DNA from: Rhodothermales bacterium
Lineage (GTDB): Bacteria; Bacteroidota; Rhodothermia; Rhodothermales; Bin80
Length of the DNA: 39,158 bases
NCBI GenBank assembly: GCA_012271205.1
Contig: JAAXGT010000123.1
Location: forward strand, 485-39,642
Direction of reading: 5' to 3'
Part shown: piece after piece, positions 28,593-38,782 of the stretch
How the letters are laid out: every line of letters begins with the position of its first letter
How positions within the stretch are numbered: the first letter of the stretch is position 1
Notes under the pieces: model-generated
What the model was told of the DNA's origin: nothing
Seen by the model: only the letters and a program-made list of their open reading frames with translations
Databases searched by the model: none
Translations under genes and position numbers: made by a program

Positions 28593-29870
28593 ATGCATAG
28601 TTCAGATCTGGTTTCTTCCTTCGCAGAGATCGCGCGGGAAAAGGACATCAATCGGGATACTTTGCAGTTGATCGTCGAGGACGTGATCCGCGCAATGGTT
28701 CGTACGCGTTACGGCTCGGACGAAGCCTTCGAAATCATTCTGAATCCGGACCATGGCGACATCCAGATTTTGCACGTGCGTGAAGTAGTGGAGGATTATG
28801 ATCTGGAGGATCCAGTCACACAAATCGAGCTCAAGGACGCCGTACAGGTGGAAGAGGACTTTGAGGTCGAAGACGAAGTGGCTGAAGAGATTTCTATTGA
28901 AGACTTCGGCCGTCGTGCCGTACTCACCGCTCGCCAGACTTTCCGGCAGCGTATTCGCGATATCGAGAAAGAAAACATTTTTGCAGAGTACTCAGACCTC
29001 GTGGGCGAGTTGGTAGTCGGTGAGATTTATCAGATACGGCATCGCGAAGTATTGATGTTGCACAACCGTGTGGAACTGGTCATGCCCAAGGAGGAGCAGA
29101 TTCCTCGGGACCGCTACCGCAAAGGTGACATGCTGCGGGCCATTGTCAAAGAAGTACGGAGGGATGCGGGTAGCAATCCGCAAGTCATAATAAGCCGGAG
29201 TGATCCTCAACTCATGGAGCGACTGTTTGAGCTCGAAGTCCCGGAAATTGATGAGGGTATTGTCGAAATCAAACACATCCACCGCGAACCGGGGGACCGC
29301 GCCAAGGTAGCGGTGATCAGCCACGATGAACGTATTGACCCGGTGGGCGCTGTCGTAGGACTCAAGGGTAATCGTATTCACGCCGTAGTTCGGGAACTCA
29401 GCAATGAGAATATCGATGTTATGGAGTGGACGGATGACCCCTACCTGCTCATCAAGCGGGCCCTGTCGCCGTCCAACCCGATTTCGGTAACCATTAACGA
29501 CAATTTGGTTCCTCCGAAGGCTAAAGCCGTGGTGCGGGCGGACGAAGTCAGTCAGGCCATAGGTCGCGCCGGCATCAATATTCGTCTCGCTTCGCGCATG
29601 ACTGGGACTGAGATTGATATTTATCGCGAAATACCTGCTGACGAAGAGGATGTGGAGATAGAGGAATTTGCGGACGAATTCAGCGAAGAGATTCTGCAGA
29701 AGCTTAAAGAGATTGGCTGTGATTCGGCCAAGGCGGTCTTGCAGTTGTCTCTCGAGGAACTGATTCGCCGTAGCGGGCTGGAAATGGATGTGGCCTCACG
29801 TATTCTCGCCATTATAAAGGCGGAATTTGAGGACGATGAGGAGTTGTTGGAGGAGGGGTTGGAGGTGTAG
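28593..29870 (+). CDS. nusA: Transcription termination/antitermination factor NusA
   Basis: S1 and KH regions: RDRYRKGDMLRAIVKEV, ISRSDPQLMERLFELEVPEIDEGIVEIKHIHREPGDRAKVAVISHDERIDPVGAVVGLKGNRIHAVVRELSNENIDVMEW. Confidence 0.96.
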   Translation: MHSSDLVSSFAEIAREKDINRDTLQLIVEDVIRAMVRTRYGSDEAFEIILNPDHGDIQILHVREVVEDYDLEDPVTQIELKDAVQVEEDFEVEDEVAEEISIEDFGRRAVLTARQTFRQRIRDIEKENIFAEYSDLVGELVVGEIYQIRHREVLMLHNRVELVMPKEEQIPRDRYRKGDMLRAIVKEVRRDAGSNPQVIISRSDPQLMERLFELEVPEIDEGIVEIKHIHREPGDRAKVAVISHDERIDPVGAVVGLKGNRIHAVVRELSNENIDVMEWTDDPYLLIKRALSPSNPISVTINDNLVPPKAKAVVRADEVSQAIGRAGINIRLASRMTGTEIDIYREIPADEEDVEIEEFADEFSEEILQKLKEIGCDSAKAVLQLSLEELIRRSGLEMDVASRILAIIKAEFEDDEELLEEGLEV

Positions 29871-29902
29871 GCTGCAGTATTGTACATAGAGCCCTGGGGC
29901 AT

Positions 29903-32743
29903 ATGGCGACGACGATAAAAGGCAGGTTTAGGAAAGTTCGGCTGCACAAGGTGGCCAAGGAGCTTAACCTTACAGTTGACACAATTGTCAACCACCTGAA
30001 TGAGCAGGGCCAAAGTGCCGCGCTGCAGGGCAACGGCGTCAACGCAGCCATTACGGACGAGGACGCCTACCTGGATCTTATTGATCATTTTGCCGAAGAC
30101 AAGAATACGCGTGCCCGCGTACAGGAGCTAAGGGCAGCACGCGAGGCGGAACTGGCGAAAGCACGCGGGGACTCAGCTCCAACCGGGGTGCCTGAAGTAG
30201 TCGAGCCCGTTCCGCCGCCAAGTGTGCCGGAAGCCGAGTCCGTTCCGTTGCCAAGTGTGCCGGAAGCCAAGCCCGTCCCGTCAGAAGCTGTGCAGGAGCC
30301 CGAGCCCGCTCCACCCGAGACGGACGAAAGTATTGAAGCTGCACCTCCTGTAGTGGAAGTGCCTGCGGAGCCCGTGGTCGAAACGGAAGTCGTGGAAGTG
30401 GAAGGAGTGCCCGCCACCAGTGCCAAAGAGCCCGAGCCGGAAACTGCTCTTGTAGCCGAGGACTCGCCACCTGCTCCTGAGCCCGAAATAGAGCCGGTGT
30501 CCGAAGAGGCCCCTCAAGTCACTCCGGAGCCAGAGGAAGTTGCCCCCCGGGCCGAAGCGCCCGCGGCGGAAGATGTGCCGCCCGAGAAGGAGGAAGCTGA
30601 AAAGACGGAAGAGCAGCTCATTACAGCAGACCGATACAAGCTCCAAGGCACTACCGTAGTAGGGAAGATCGACTTGCCGGCAGGCGATGGTGCGCCGGCC
30701 CCCACAAAGCGCAAGAAGCGCAAGCGCAAGCGCAAAACCACAGTGTCCACCCCCCCAACTTCAACGGACAGGCCGGCCACGCAATCCGGTGCAGCCCCCG
30801 GACAGCGCCGGCGGTCGCGGAAACGCAAATCCAAGGTCGATAAAGAAGCCATCGATCAGACTCTTCAGGAAACGCTGCGCACCATAGATCAAAGCACGGC
30901 ACGCGTGCGGCAACGGCGCCGACGTGCCCGGCGGCAGCAGCGGGCCGAAGAACGTATGAATGTGCAGCTGAAGCAGGAGCAGCAGGAGCAGGTGATTCGT
31001 GTGACTGAATTCGTCTCGACCGGTGAATTGGCCGATCTGATGGGGGTGGCCGTGACAGACATAATCACTATGCTCTTTGATGCCGGCATGATGGTTTCCA
31101 TCAACCAGAGACTCGATGCGGACACCATTACGTTTGTCGGAGATGAATTCAACTATAGTGTCGAGTTCATCACTGAGTTTGGCACAGAGGATATTGTGCT
31201 GGAAGCGGATAATCCGGAAGACTTGGTACCCCGTGCCCCCGTAGTGACTGTTATGGGTCATGTCGATCACGGAAAGACTTCGCTGCTGGACTATGTGCGC
31301 AGTGCCAACGTGGCCATAGGTGAATCCGGAGGCATTACGCAGCATATCGGAGCCTACCAGGTAAAGCTGGAAAGCGGTCGCGAAGTGACGTTTCTGGACA
31401 CGCCGGGACACGAGGCGTTTACCGCCATGCGTGCACGTGGCGCAAAAGTGACCGATGTAGTGATTCTGGTGGTAGCTGCCAATGACTCTGTGATGCCGCA
31501 AACCGTTGAAGCGATTAATCACGCACGCGCGGCAGAGGTCCCCATTATCGTGGCGATCAACAAAATCGACCTGCCGGAAGTGGATGTTCAGCGCGTCATG
31601 CAGCAGCTCTCCGAACATGGTGTCTTGGTCGAGCCTTTCGGCGGCAAGGTGCAATGTGCCAACGTATCAGCCAAGACTGGCGAAGGAATCAGTGACTTGT
31701 TGGATAAGGTACTCCTTGAGGCCGATCTCATGGAGCTCAAGGGCAACCCGGACCGACGTGCCCAAGGTATTGTGATCGAAAGCCGGTTGGATCGTGGGCG
31801 GGGTAATGTGGCCACCGTGCTGGTACAGAACGGTTCGTTGCATGTGGGCGATCCCTTCGTGGCCGGCATATATGGTGGGCGTGTACGCGCCATGTTTGAT
31901 GAGTGGGATCAACGCATCAAAGTGGCCAAACCCAGTGAACCTGCACTTGTCCTCGGACTGCCAGGGCAACCCACCGTCGGCGACCAATTTGTTGGTGTGG
32001 CCGATGAACATGAGGCCAAAGAGATTTCTCAGCGCCGACAACAAATCTGGCGGGAGCAAAAAATGCGCCAGTACAAGCATGTGCGGCTGGAAGACATCGG
32101 ACGACGCATGGCACTCGGAGACTTCAGCGAGCTAAACCTGATTATCAAAGCCGATGTGGGCGGATCGGTGGAGGCTATCAGCGATGCGTTGCTAAAGCTT
32201 TCTACCGACGAAGTGGCGGTCAACATCATTCACGCCGGTGTTGGGGCCATTACGGAAAGTGATGTCATGCTGGCGTCTGCTTCCGATGCGGTTATTATTG
32301 GCTTTCAGGTTCGACCGACAGCTGGAGCCCGCTCAGCTGGAGAGCGTGAAGAGATCGACATCCACACATACTCGATCATCTACGATGCAATCGAAGATGT
32401 TCGCGACGCGCTGGAAGGCCTGTTGCAGCCGGAAGAGACTGAAAAGATCATTGGCGTTGCCGATGTACGCGAAGTGTTCAAAGTACCGAAGGTCGGCAGC
32501 ATTGCCGGATGCTATATAACCGAAGGTCGTATTCGCCGCAGCGACACGGTACACGTGCTCCGTGAGAGCGTGGTAATCTACAACGGCAAGCTGGGATCTT
32601 TACGCCGATTCAAGGATGATGTCCGCGAAGTAGTCGGCGGCTACGAATGCGGTATCGGCGTGGAGAACTTCAATGACGTCAAGGTCGGCGATCAGATTGA
32701 AGCCTACGAGATCATCGAAACGAAACGCACGCTGGACGCATAG
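29903..32743 (+). CDS. infB: Translation initiation factor IF-2
   Basis: [81 protein letters not shown]; long Pro/Glu then Lys/Arg-rich N-terminal linker. Confidence 0.97.
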   Translation: MATTIKGRFRKVRLHKVAKELNLTVDTIVNHLNEQGQSAALQGNGVNAAITDEDAYLDLIDHFAEDKNTRARVQELRAAREAELAKARGDSAPTGVPEVVEPVPPPSVPEAESVPLPSVPEAKPVPSEAVQEPEPAPPETDESIEAAPPVVEVPAEPVVETEVVEVEGVPATSAKEPEPETALVAEDSPPAPEPEIEPVSEEAPQVTPEPEEVAPRAEAPAAEDVPPEKEEAEKTEEQLITADRYKLQGTTVVGKIDLPAGDGAPAPTKRKKRKRKRKTTVSTPPTSTDRPATQSGAAPGQRRRSRKRKSKVDKEAIDQTLQETLRTIDQSTARVRQRRRRARRQQRAEERMNVQLKQEQQEQVIRVTEFVSTGELADLMGVAVTDIITMLFDAGMMVSINQRLDADTITFVGDEFNYSVEFITEFGTEDIVLEADNPEDLVPRAPVVTVMGHVDHGKTSLLDYVRSANVAIGESGGITQHIGAYQVKLESGREVTFLDTPGHEAFTAMRARGAKVTDVVILVVAANDSVMPQTVEAINHARAAEVPIIVAINKIDLPEVDVQRVMQQLSEHGVLVEPFGGKVQCANVSAKTGEGISDLLDKVLLEADLMELKGNPDRRAQGIVIESRLDRGRGNVATVLVQNGSLHVGDPFVAGIYGGRVRAMFDEWDQRIKVAKPSEPALVLGLPGQPTVGDQFVGVADEHEAKEISQRRQQIWREQKMRQYKHVRLEDIGRRMALGDFSELNLIIKADVGGSVEAISDALLKLSTDEVAVNIIHAGVGAITESDVMLASASDAVIIGFQVRPTAGARSAGEREEIDIHTYSIIYDAIEDVRDALEGLLQPEETEKIIGVADVREVFKVPKVGSIAGCYITEGRIRRSDTVHVLRESVVIYNGKLGSLRRFKDDVREVVGGYECGIGVENFNDVKVGDQIEAYEIIETKRTLDA
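30209..30307 (+). repeat. 33-bp tandem repeat within infB (two good units plus one degenerate)
   Basis: gttccgccgccaagtgtgccggaagccgagtcc / gttccgttgccaagtgtgccggaagccaagccc / gtcccgtcagaagctgtgcaggagcccgagccc; encodes VP.PSVPEA-type linker repeats. Confidence 0.8.
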
Positions 32744-32748
32744 CCATC

Positions 32749-33144
32749 ATGAGTGTGCGTACAGAACGGGTTGCACGGCTGCTACAGCGTGAAATCGCAG
32801 ACATTCTGACACGGGATTTCGAGGAGGACCGGATGCTGACGGTTACCGGCGCCCGTGTTTCCCGTGACCTGTCCATAGCCTACGTGAGCATCAGTGTCAT
32901 GGGAGCAACCCCGGAGCAGCGCCAGGCAACTTTCAGAAACGTGGTAGATCGCACTGCCGCCATACGGGGGCAACTGGCCCGTCGCATTCGCCACCAGATT
33001 CGGGCCATACCCACCCTTCGTTTTTTCCTCGACGAATCTCTCGAGATCACTCAAAAGATGGACTCGCTTTTTGAGCATATACGCGAGGAGAAGGTAGCGC
33101 GTGAAGGTAACTCCGTCACGCATCACACAAATGGAAGGCCTTGA
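32749..33144 (+). CDS. rbfA: Ribosome-binding factor A
   Basis: RVARLLQREIADILTRDFEEDRMLTVTGARVSRDLSIAYVSISVMG...LRFFLDESLE; position between infB and truB. Confidence 0.93.
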   Translation: MSVRTERVARLLQREIADILTRDFEEDRMLTVTGARVSRDLSIAYVSISVMGATPEQRQATFRNVVDRTAAIRGQLARRIRHQIRAIPTLRFFLDESLEITQKMDSLFEHIREEKVAREGNSVTHHTNGRP

Positions 33145-33850
33145 AGTGGCCCGGCGTGGGGTGGTAGTGCCCCGGGATGCTGACAAAGCGGTCCTGCTGG
33201 TAGACAAGCCGGCCGGATGGACATCCTTCGACGTGATACGCAAACTGAAGAAACTCTTGCCCGGTCGCAAGCTGGGTCATACCGGCACGCTGGATCCCAT
33301 GGCGACTGGCCTATTGATTGTGCTTGTGGGCCACGCCACACGACTAATGGAGGACTTTTTGCGCTTTGACAAAGATTATACAGGTACGCTGCGCCTCGGC
33401 GAGTGTACGCCCTCATACGACGCAGAAACGCAGGTAACTGTACGCAAGGATGCTTCCCATTTAACTTTGGAGGCGATACAAGGCGTATGCAACACATTCA
33501 GTGGTACGATTTTGCAAATTCCACCAATGTACTCCGCCGTGAAGGTAAAGGGAGAGCGGCTTTACAAAAAGGCTCGCCGGGGCGAAACCATAGTGCGCAA
33601 ACCGCATGAAGTGCATGTGCATGCGTTTGACATTATCCGTCGGCAGGGCCCGGACATATCATTCCATGTTCGCTGCACAAAGGGGACCTACATTCGCTCT
33701 CTGGTGCATGATGTGGGGGAAAAGCTGAGTGTAGGCGCGCATTTGATAGCCCTGCGCCGAACGGCCATTGGGCCTTTCCACGTAGATCGGGCCTGGGAGA
33801 TGCCCAGCCTCGTAGATGCACTGACCCAAGCTGCGCGGACCACTTCATGA
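33131..33850 (+). CDS. truB: tRNA pseudouridine(55) synthase TruB (start 33131 or alternatively 33101)
   Basis: LLVDKPAGWTSFDVIRKLKKLLPGRKLGHTGTLDPMATGLLIVLVGHATR; catalytic TGTLDP...G motif. Confidence 0.94.
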   Translation: MEGLEVARRGVVVPRDADKAVLLVDKPAGWTSFDVIRKLKKLLPGRKLGHTGTLDPMATGLLIVLVGHATRLMEDFLRFDKDYTGTLRLGECTPSYDAETQVTVRKDASHLTLEAIQGVCNTFSGTILQIPPMYSAVKVKGERLYKKARRGETIVRKPHEVHVHAFDIIRRQGPDISFHVRCTKGTYIRSLVHDVGEKLSVGAHLIALRRTAIGPFHVDRAWEMPSLVDALTQAARTTS

Positions 33851-34773
33851 AGCTCGAAGCCGGTCTGGAGCAAATTACGCGCGACACCGCTTCCGTAGTG
33901 ACAGTAGGTGTATTTGACGGTGTGCACGTCGGGCACCAGGCGGTCCTTGCGAGTTTGGTGAACCGGGCCAAACGCTGCGGTGGCATAAGCACCCTTATTA
34001 CGTTTGACCCGCATCCGCGTAAGGTGCTGCACAATGAAAATATACAGCTTCTCACAACTGTAGAAGAAAAGGTGGGATTGCTTGCAAGTCAAGGCCTTGA
34101 ACGGCTCGTGGTAATGCCCTTTACCCGATCGCTCGCAGCACTCAGTCCACAAGACTTCGTACGGAAATTCCTCTACGATCGAATAGGTCTGCGAGAAATC
34201 ATAGTTGGCTATGACCACCGGTTTGGCAAGGGACGAGCTGGTGACGTAAACTTGCTCAGGCAGATGGGCTGCAAATACGGATTTGATGTTACGACAATCA
34301 ACGCCAGAGCCGTAGGGCAGGATATAGTCTCCTCCAACAAGATCCGAATGCACCTGAGGACAGATGGAAATGTGCGGCAGGCGCAGGCAATGCTTGGACG
34401 ACCCTATGGGTTGACAGGAACAGTTACACGAGGCGAAGGGCGTGGGCACACGCTTGGCTATCCGACTGCGAATTTGGCACTCCTCGACTCACGAAAATTA
34501 ATCCCGAAACGAGGGGTCTATGCCGTGCAGGCACATTGGGACTCTTGCAAACGCGGGGGAATGATGAATATTGGCACCCGGCCTACCGTGGCCAGTAATG
34601 GACGTACGCATTTGGAAGTGCACCTGTTTGATACGGATGAAGTCCTGTATGGGCTGACGCTGGAAGTGCAATTCGTAACCCGTATACGGGACGAAATCCG
34701 CTTCCTATCATTGGGTGCCTTGCGTGAACAACTCTCCCATGATGAAGCAGTGTGTCGTTCGCTCGTAACTTGA
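33847..34773 (+). CDS. ribF: Bifunctional riboflavin kinase/FAD synthetase
   Basis: VVTVGVFDGVHVGHQAVLASL, ITFDPHPRKVL, VGYDHRFGKGRAGD, TVTRGEGRGHTLGYPTANL, GVYAVQ. ATGA overlap with truB. Confidence 0.94.
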   Translation: MKLEAGLEQITRDTASVVTVGVFDGVHVGHQAVLASLVNRAKRCGGISTLITFDPHPRKVLHNENIQLLTTVEEKVGLLASQGLERLVVMPFTRSLAALSPQDFVRKFLYDRIGLREIIVGYDHRFGKGRAGDVNLLRQMGCKYGFDVTTINARAVGQDIVSSNKIRMHLRTDGNVRQAQAMLGRPYGLTGTVTRGEGRGHTLGYPTANLALLDSRKLIPKRGVYAVQAHWDSCKRGGMMNIGTRPTVASNGRTHLEVHLFDTDEVLYGLTLEVQFVTRIRDEIRFLSLGALREQLSHDEAVCRSLVT

Positions 34774-34812
34774 TGGAACCTGTCCGCCGTCCTCACGTAC
34801 TAATTGGCTGAA

Positions 34813-34882
34813 TTCACTTCGGCCCCTTACACATTACGTCGCTGCGGAGGGCCTTACGCAGCAGCCAGTCGGCGGGAGTGAA
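34813..34882 (+). promoter_or_regulatory. Candidate structured rpsO (S15) mRNA leader
   Basis: Outer stem TTCACTTC (34813-34820)/GGAGTGAA (34875-34882) with one G-U pair; inner stem GCTGCG (34841-34846)/CGCAGC (34857-34862). By-eye pairing only. Confidence 0.45.
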
Positions 34883-34921
34883 ATGGTAAACAAGGTTGAA
34901 CAGCAGATATATCGTGCATGA
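34883..34921 (+). CDS. Putative 12-codon leader ORF ([12 protein letters not shown]) overlapping the rpsO start
   Basis: ATG GTA AAC AAG GTT GAA CAG CAG ATA TAT CGT GCA TGA; GGGAG lies upstream of its ATG; its TGA overlaps the rpsO ATG as ATGA. Expression unproven. Confidence 0.3.
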   Translation: MVNKVEQQIYRA

Positions 34922-35184
34922 TAACGAGTGAGCAGAAAGGGGAGCTTGTCAAAGAGTATGGCAAGAATCCGGATGATACCGGCGCACCTGAAGTACAGAT
35001 TGCGATTTTTTCCACCCGGATTCGGCATTTGACCGACCATCTGAGGATCCACCCTAAGGATCATGCAACGCGCCGCGGGCTACTGAAACTAGTCGGAAAG
35101 CGGCGGCGTCTGTTAAACTATCTGATACAGATTGATATCGAACGGTATCGTCAAATCACCAAGGATCTCGGCTTGCGCAAGTAA
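34918..35184 (+). CDS. rpsO: 30S ribosomal protein S15
   Basis: [50 protein letters not shown], typical S15; followed by pnp. Confidence 0.97.
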   Translation: MITSEQKGELVKEYGKNPDDTGAPEVQIAIFSTRIRHLTDHLRIHPKDHATRRGLLKLVGKRRRLLNYLIQIDIERYRQITKDLGLRK

Positions 35185-35258
35185 TGAGGTCTAAGCGGTT
35201 CGCGCAGAGTCACGCCTGCTGCCCACGGTCGGCAGCCTCATAAACATTTACGACGAAA

Positions 35259-37550
35259 ATGACCCCTGAAGGAATCACGGCGCATATTGAGTATGCGCCC
35301 GGGCAATCCATAATTCTTGAAACCGGACGACTGGCCAAGCAGGCTGGTGGCGCCGTAATGGTCCGGCTTGGCGACACGATGGTGCTTTGCACCGCCGTCG
35401 TTTCCGACAATATGCGGCCCGGACAAAATTTTTTCCCTCTCACAGTAGACTATCGCGAAAAGTTCTTTAGTGGTGGTCGCATTCCAGGAGGATTTATCAA
35501 GCGTGAGGGCCGCTCTAATGACAAAGAAATTCTAACTTCGCGCTTGGTGGATCGTGCGATCCGGCCACTTTTTCCGGAAGGTTTCCGCAACGAGGTTCAG
35601 ATCATTGGGAATGTGGTCAGCGCTGATGGAGAAAACAATGGGGACATGCTGGCGGGGCTGGGGGGCTCAGCGGCGCTCCTGTTGGGCGGTGCGCCGTTTG
35701 ACGGACCCATTGCCGAAGTTCGCATCGGGCGGGTAGACGGCGCATTTATAATCAACCCGACGATTACGCAACTGGAGGCCAGCGACTTCAATCTGGTAGT
35801 AGCAGGCAAGCTGGACTCAATCGTAATGGTGGAGGGTGAGATGAATGAGGTAAGTGAGGAAGAGATGGTAGAGGCGCTGGAGATCGCGCACGACACCATA
35901 AAGAAGCTGTGCCAAGGGCAGTTGGACCTTGTTGCGGCCTATGAGGCCCAGCACGGTGATATCAGGCCTCTAGATTACGAGATCAACAGGCCAGACCAAG
36001 CCGTTGTGGATCAAGTCGCTGCGGAGATCGGTGAACAGATTGCCGCGCACATTCGGGCGCCTTATGAGAAGCAGTCTTTTTATGAAGGGTTGAGTTTGCT
36101 CAGCGACACAGCCGTCGAAGCCATTCTGCCCGACGAAGAAGTGGAAACTGAGCTGACAGCCGAGGAGATAAAGGCTGCTGCCAAGGTCGTTGCAAGTGAC
36201 GTGATGCGTGAAATGGTGCTTGCTGACCAGAGACGAATCGACGGGCGCAAACCAGATGCGGTCAGGCCAATATGGTGTGAGGCCGGCTATCTGCCCCGTG
36301 TACACGGTTCTGCGATTTTCACGCGCGGTGAAACACAGGTGCTGGCGTCGGTCACCTTGGGCACGACACGTGATCAACAGGCTGTAGATCAGGTATTCGA
36401 CCAAGAAGACAAGCGATTCTACCTGCATTACGAGTTTCCGCCGTTTTCCACTGGTGAAGTCAAAATGCTTCGTGGGGCCAGCCGACGTGAAATTGGTCAT
36501 GGCTACCTTGCAGAGCGCGCGCTGGAGGGCATGATGCCTGACGGGGAGGAGTTCCCATATACGATTCGCGTAAATGCGGATGTGCTGGAATCCAACGGTT
36601 CCTCTTCCATGGCCAGTGTCTGTTCAGGCAGCTTGGCGCTCATGGATGCAGGCGTCCCGGTGCGGAAGCCGGTTGCGGGAGTAGCGATGGGTATGATATC
36701 GGATGGCACGCGCAACGTGGTGCTAACGGATATCCTGGGTACAGAGGACCACTTGGGAGACATGGACTTCAAGATTACCGGTACCCGGGATGGCATTACG
36801 GCTTGCCAGATGGATATAAAGGTGAGTGGGCTCTCACGCGAACTTATGCTGCAGGCCTTGCACCAAGCACGCGCTGCGAGAAATCACATTCTGGACTGTA
36901 TGGAAAAGGCGCTGGCTGCACCGCGACCCAACATGTCACCCTACGCACCGCGTCTGACACAAATCACCATTGACGCGGATCTCATTGGTGCTGTTATCGG
37001 GCCGGGCGGAAAAACAGTGCGCAACATTCAGGCTGAAACCGGTGCAACCATTGAGGTGGATGATCGAGACGGCGTAGGATATGTGACGATAGCATCTACG
37101 GACGAGGCCAGTGCTCAACAGGCGACAGATATGATTCGCGCCCTTGTGGTTCAGCCGGAAGTGGGAGAGGACTACGAAGGTACGGTGCGCAACATATTGG
37201 ACATCGGTGCAATAGTCGAGATTCTCCCCGGCAAGGAGGGTTTGGTACATCTGTCCGAATTGTCCTGGAGTTATGTTGACCATCCGAAAGATGTCGTTCA
37301 AGTGGGGGACAAGCTCAAGGTGCGACTGATAGAGATCCGAGACCGGGGCAGGCTTCGTCTGAGTCACAAGGCCACGCTGCCGCGCCCTGCCGGCGCATTT
37401 GATCCGCGTTCTGCAAAAGGCAGACCACGTACCGACAAGAGATCTCGTGGATCCAGATCCGAACGCGGGCCACGATCGGGAGCGGGCAGGTACGGGGGTG
37501 GTTCGAGACGCGGTCACCGTGATTCCCGCAGCGGTGGACGGTACAGGTAG
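35259..37550 (+). CDS. pnp: Polyribonucleotide nucleotidyltransferase (PNPase)
   Basis: Two RNase PH domains, KH domain (LIGAVIGPGGKTVRNIQAETGATIEVDD), S1 domain (YEGTVRNILDIGAIVEILPGKEGLVHLSELSW), then a basic Arg/Gly/Ser-rich tail. Confidence 0.97.
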   Translation: MTPEGITAHIEYAPGQSIILETGRLAKQAGGAVMVRLGDTMVLCTAVVSDNMRPGQNFFPLTVDYREKFFSGGRIPGGFIKREGRSNDKEILTSRLVDRAIRPLFPEGFRNEVQIIGNVVSADGENNGDMLAGLGGSAALLLGGAPFDGPIAEVRIGRVDGAFIINPTITQLEASDFNLVVAGKLDSIVMVEGEMNEVSEEEMVEALEIAHDTIKKLCQGQLDLVAAYEAQHGDIRPLDYEINRPDQAVVDQVAAEIGEQIAAHIRAPYEKQSFYEGLSLLSDTAVEAILPDEEVETELTAEEIKAAAKVVASDVMREMVLADQRRIDGRKPDAVRPIWCEAGYLPRVHGSAIFTRGETQVLASVTLGTTRDQQAVDQVFDQEDKRFYLHYEFPPFSTGEVKMLRGASRREIGHGYLAERALEGMMPDGEEFPYTIRVNADVLESNGSSSMASVCSGSLALMDAGVPVRKPVAGVAMGMISDGTRNVVLTDILGTEDHLGDMDFKITGTRDGITACQMDIKVSGLSRELMLQALHQARAARNHILDCMEKALAAPRPNMSPYAPRLTQITIDADLIGAVIGPGGKTVRNIQAETGATIEVDDRDGVGYVTIASTDEASAQQATDMIRALVVQPEVGEDYEGTVRNILDIGAIVEILPGKEGLVHLSELSWSYVDHPKDVVQVGDKLKVRLIEIRDRGRLRLSHKATLPRPAGAFDPRSAKGRPRTDKRSRGSRSERGPRSGAGRYGGGSRRGHRDSRSGGRYR

Positions 37551-37555
37551 ATCCC

Positions 37556-38782
37556 GTGACCACGAAGAGCACACTTAAAAGTGGCATCCGGATACTCAGT
37601 GAAGCTATTGCATCAGTGAGGAGTGTGGCCGTGGGCGTCTGGGTGCATACGGGCAGCCGGGACGAGACCGCGGACCAAGCGGGCATCAGTCATTTTGTGG
37701 AGCATATGGTGTTCAAGGGCACGAAAAAGCGGCGCATGCACCAGATAGCGAACCGGCTGGAATCCGTGGGTGGTTATCTGAATGCGTTTACGTCCAAAGA
37801 GCATACGTGCTTTCATGCACGTGCCCTCGATACAGATCTGGATCGTGCAATTGATACAACTTGTGATTTGGTCAAAAGCCCTGTCTTTCCGGAACGCGAA
37901 CTCGAACGCGAAAAGACGGTCGTGCTCGAGGAGATGAAAATGTACGAAGATGCGCCAGAGGAACACATCTTTGACCGATTCGAATCGGTTATTTTCCCGG
38001 ATCACCCCATTGGGCGACCCGTTATCGGATATGCAAACACGGTAAGCTCACTTACGCGGCAGGATTTGGTGCATTTTGTAAATGGGCGCTATACCCCCAA
38101 TCGCATTGTGGTTGCCGCTGCTGGCAATGTCCGGCACGAGCATTTAGTGAAGCACGTGGAAAAAGCATTTGATGGACTTCGCGCTGCACAGAACGCCAGA
38201 ACGGTAAACGTAAGCGCGTCTTATGAACCGGGAGAAATTGTGGAAGCAAGGCCTATCCAGCAGGCCCATCTCGTGGTTGGACAGCGCGGTATCAGTGTAG
38301 GCAGCAATCGGCAAGCATCCTTGGGCATACTTAATACACTCTTGGGTGGCGGGATGTCAAGCCGCCTGGTTCAGAACATTCGTGAGAAGTACGGCTTCTG
38401 CTATAATGTCTTTTCTTTTGCGAACCTGCACTCTGATTGTGGTGATTTCGGAGTATATATTGGCACGGATGCGACCAAGGTTCGAAGAGCGCAGCGGCTT
38501 GTGTTCAGGGAACTGGACCGACTGGCCCAGAATCCGGTCAGCTCACGTGCACTCGCTCGAGCCAAGAGTCAGGTCAAGGGCGGGATCGTGATGGGGCTGG
38601 AAAGTATGAATAACCGCATGATACGCCTGGCAACACAGGAATTGATGGTTGGGCGCCTTATTTCCCTGGACGAGGCTATGGCCGAACTTGATGCGGTAAC
38701 GGTCGAGGATGTGCAGAATCTTGCTCAGGATCTGCTAAAGCCCGATCTCTTTTCGCGCGTCTTGATATTGCCGGAATCATAG
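37556..38782 (+). CDS. M16 family (insulinase-like) zinc peptidase (GTG start)
   Basis: GISHFVEHMVFKGTKKR (HxxEH zinc motif), FTSKEHTCFHARALDTDLDRAID, VLEEMKMYEDAPEEHIFDRFES. Confidence 0.94.
   Translation: MTTKSTLKSGIRILSEAIASVRSVAVGVWVHTGSRDETADQAGISHFVEHMVFKGTKKRRMHQIANRLESVGGYLNAFTSKEHTCFHARALDTDLDRAIDTTCDLVKSPVFPERELEREKTVVLEEMKMYEDAPEEHIFDRFESVIFPDHPIGRPVIGYANTVSSLTRQDLVHFVNGRYTPNRIVVAAAGNVRHEHLVKHVEKAFDGLRAAQNARTVNVSASYEPGEIVEARPIQQAHLVVGQRGISVGSNRQASLGILNTLLGGGMSSRLVQNIREKYGFCYNVFSFANLHSDCGDFGVYIGTDATKVRRAQRLVFRELDRLAQNPVSSRALARAKSQVKGGIVMGLESMNNRMIRLATQELMVGRLISLDEAMAELDAVTVEDVQNLAQDLLKPDLFSRVLILPES

Noticed and set aside
30761-31654. 297-aa minus-strand ORF antisense to infB
   Set aside because: Shadow ORF of a strongly conserved IF2 coding region; composition is typical of antisense translation and no motif is recognisable.
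35970-36500. 176-aa minus-strand ORF inside pnp, and 212-aa ORF 36936..37574
   Set aside because: Antisense to conserved PNPase domains; no independent support.
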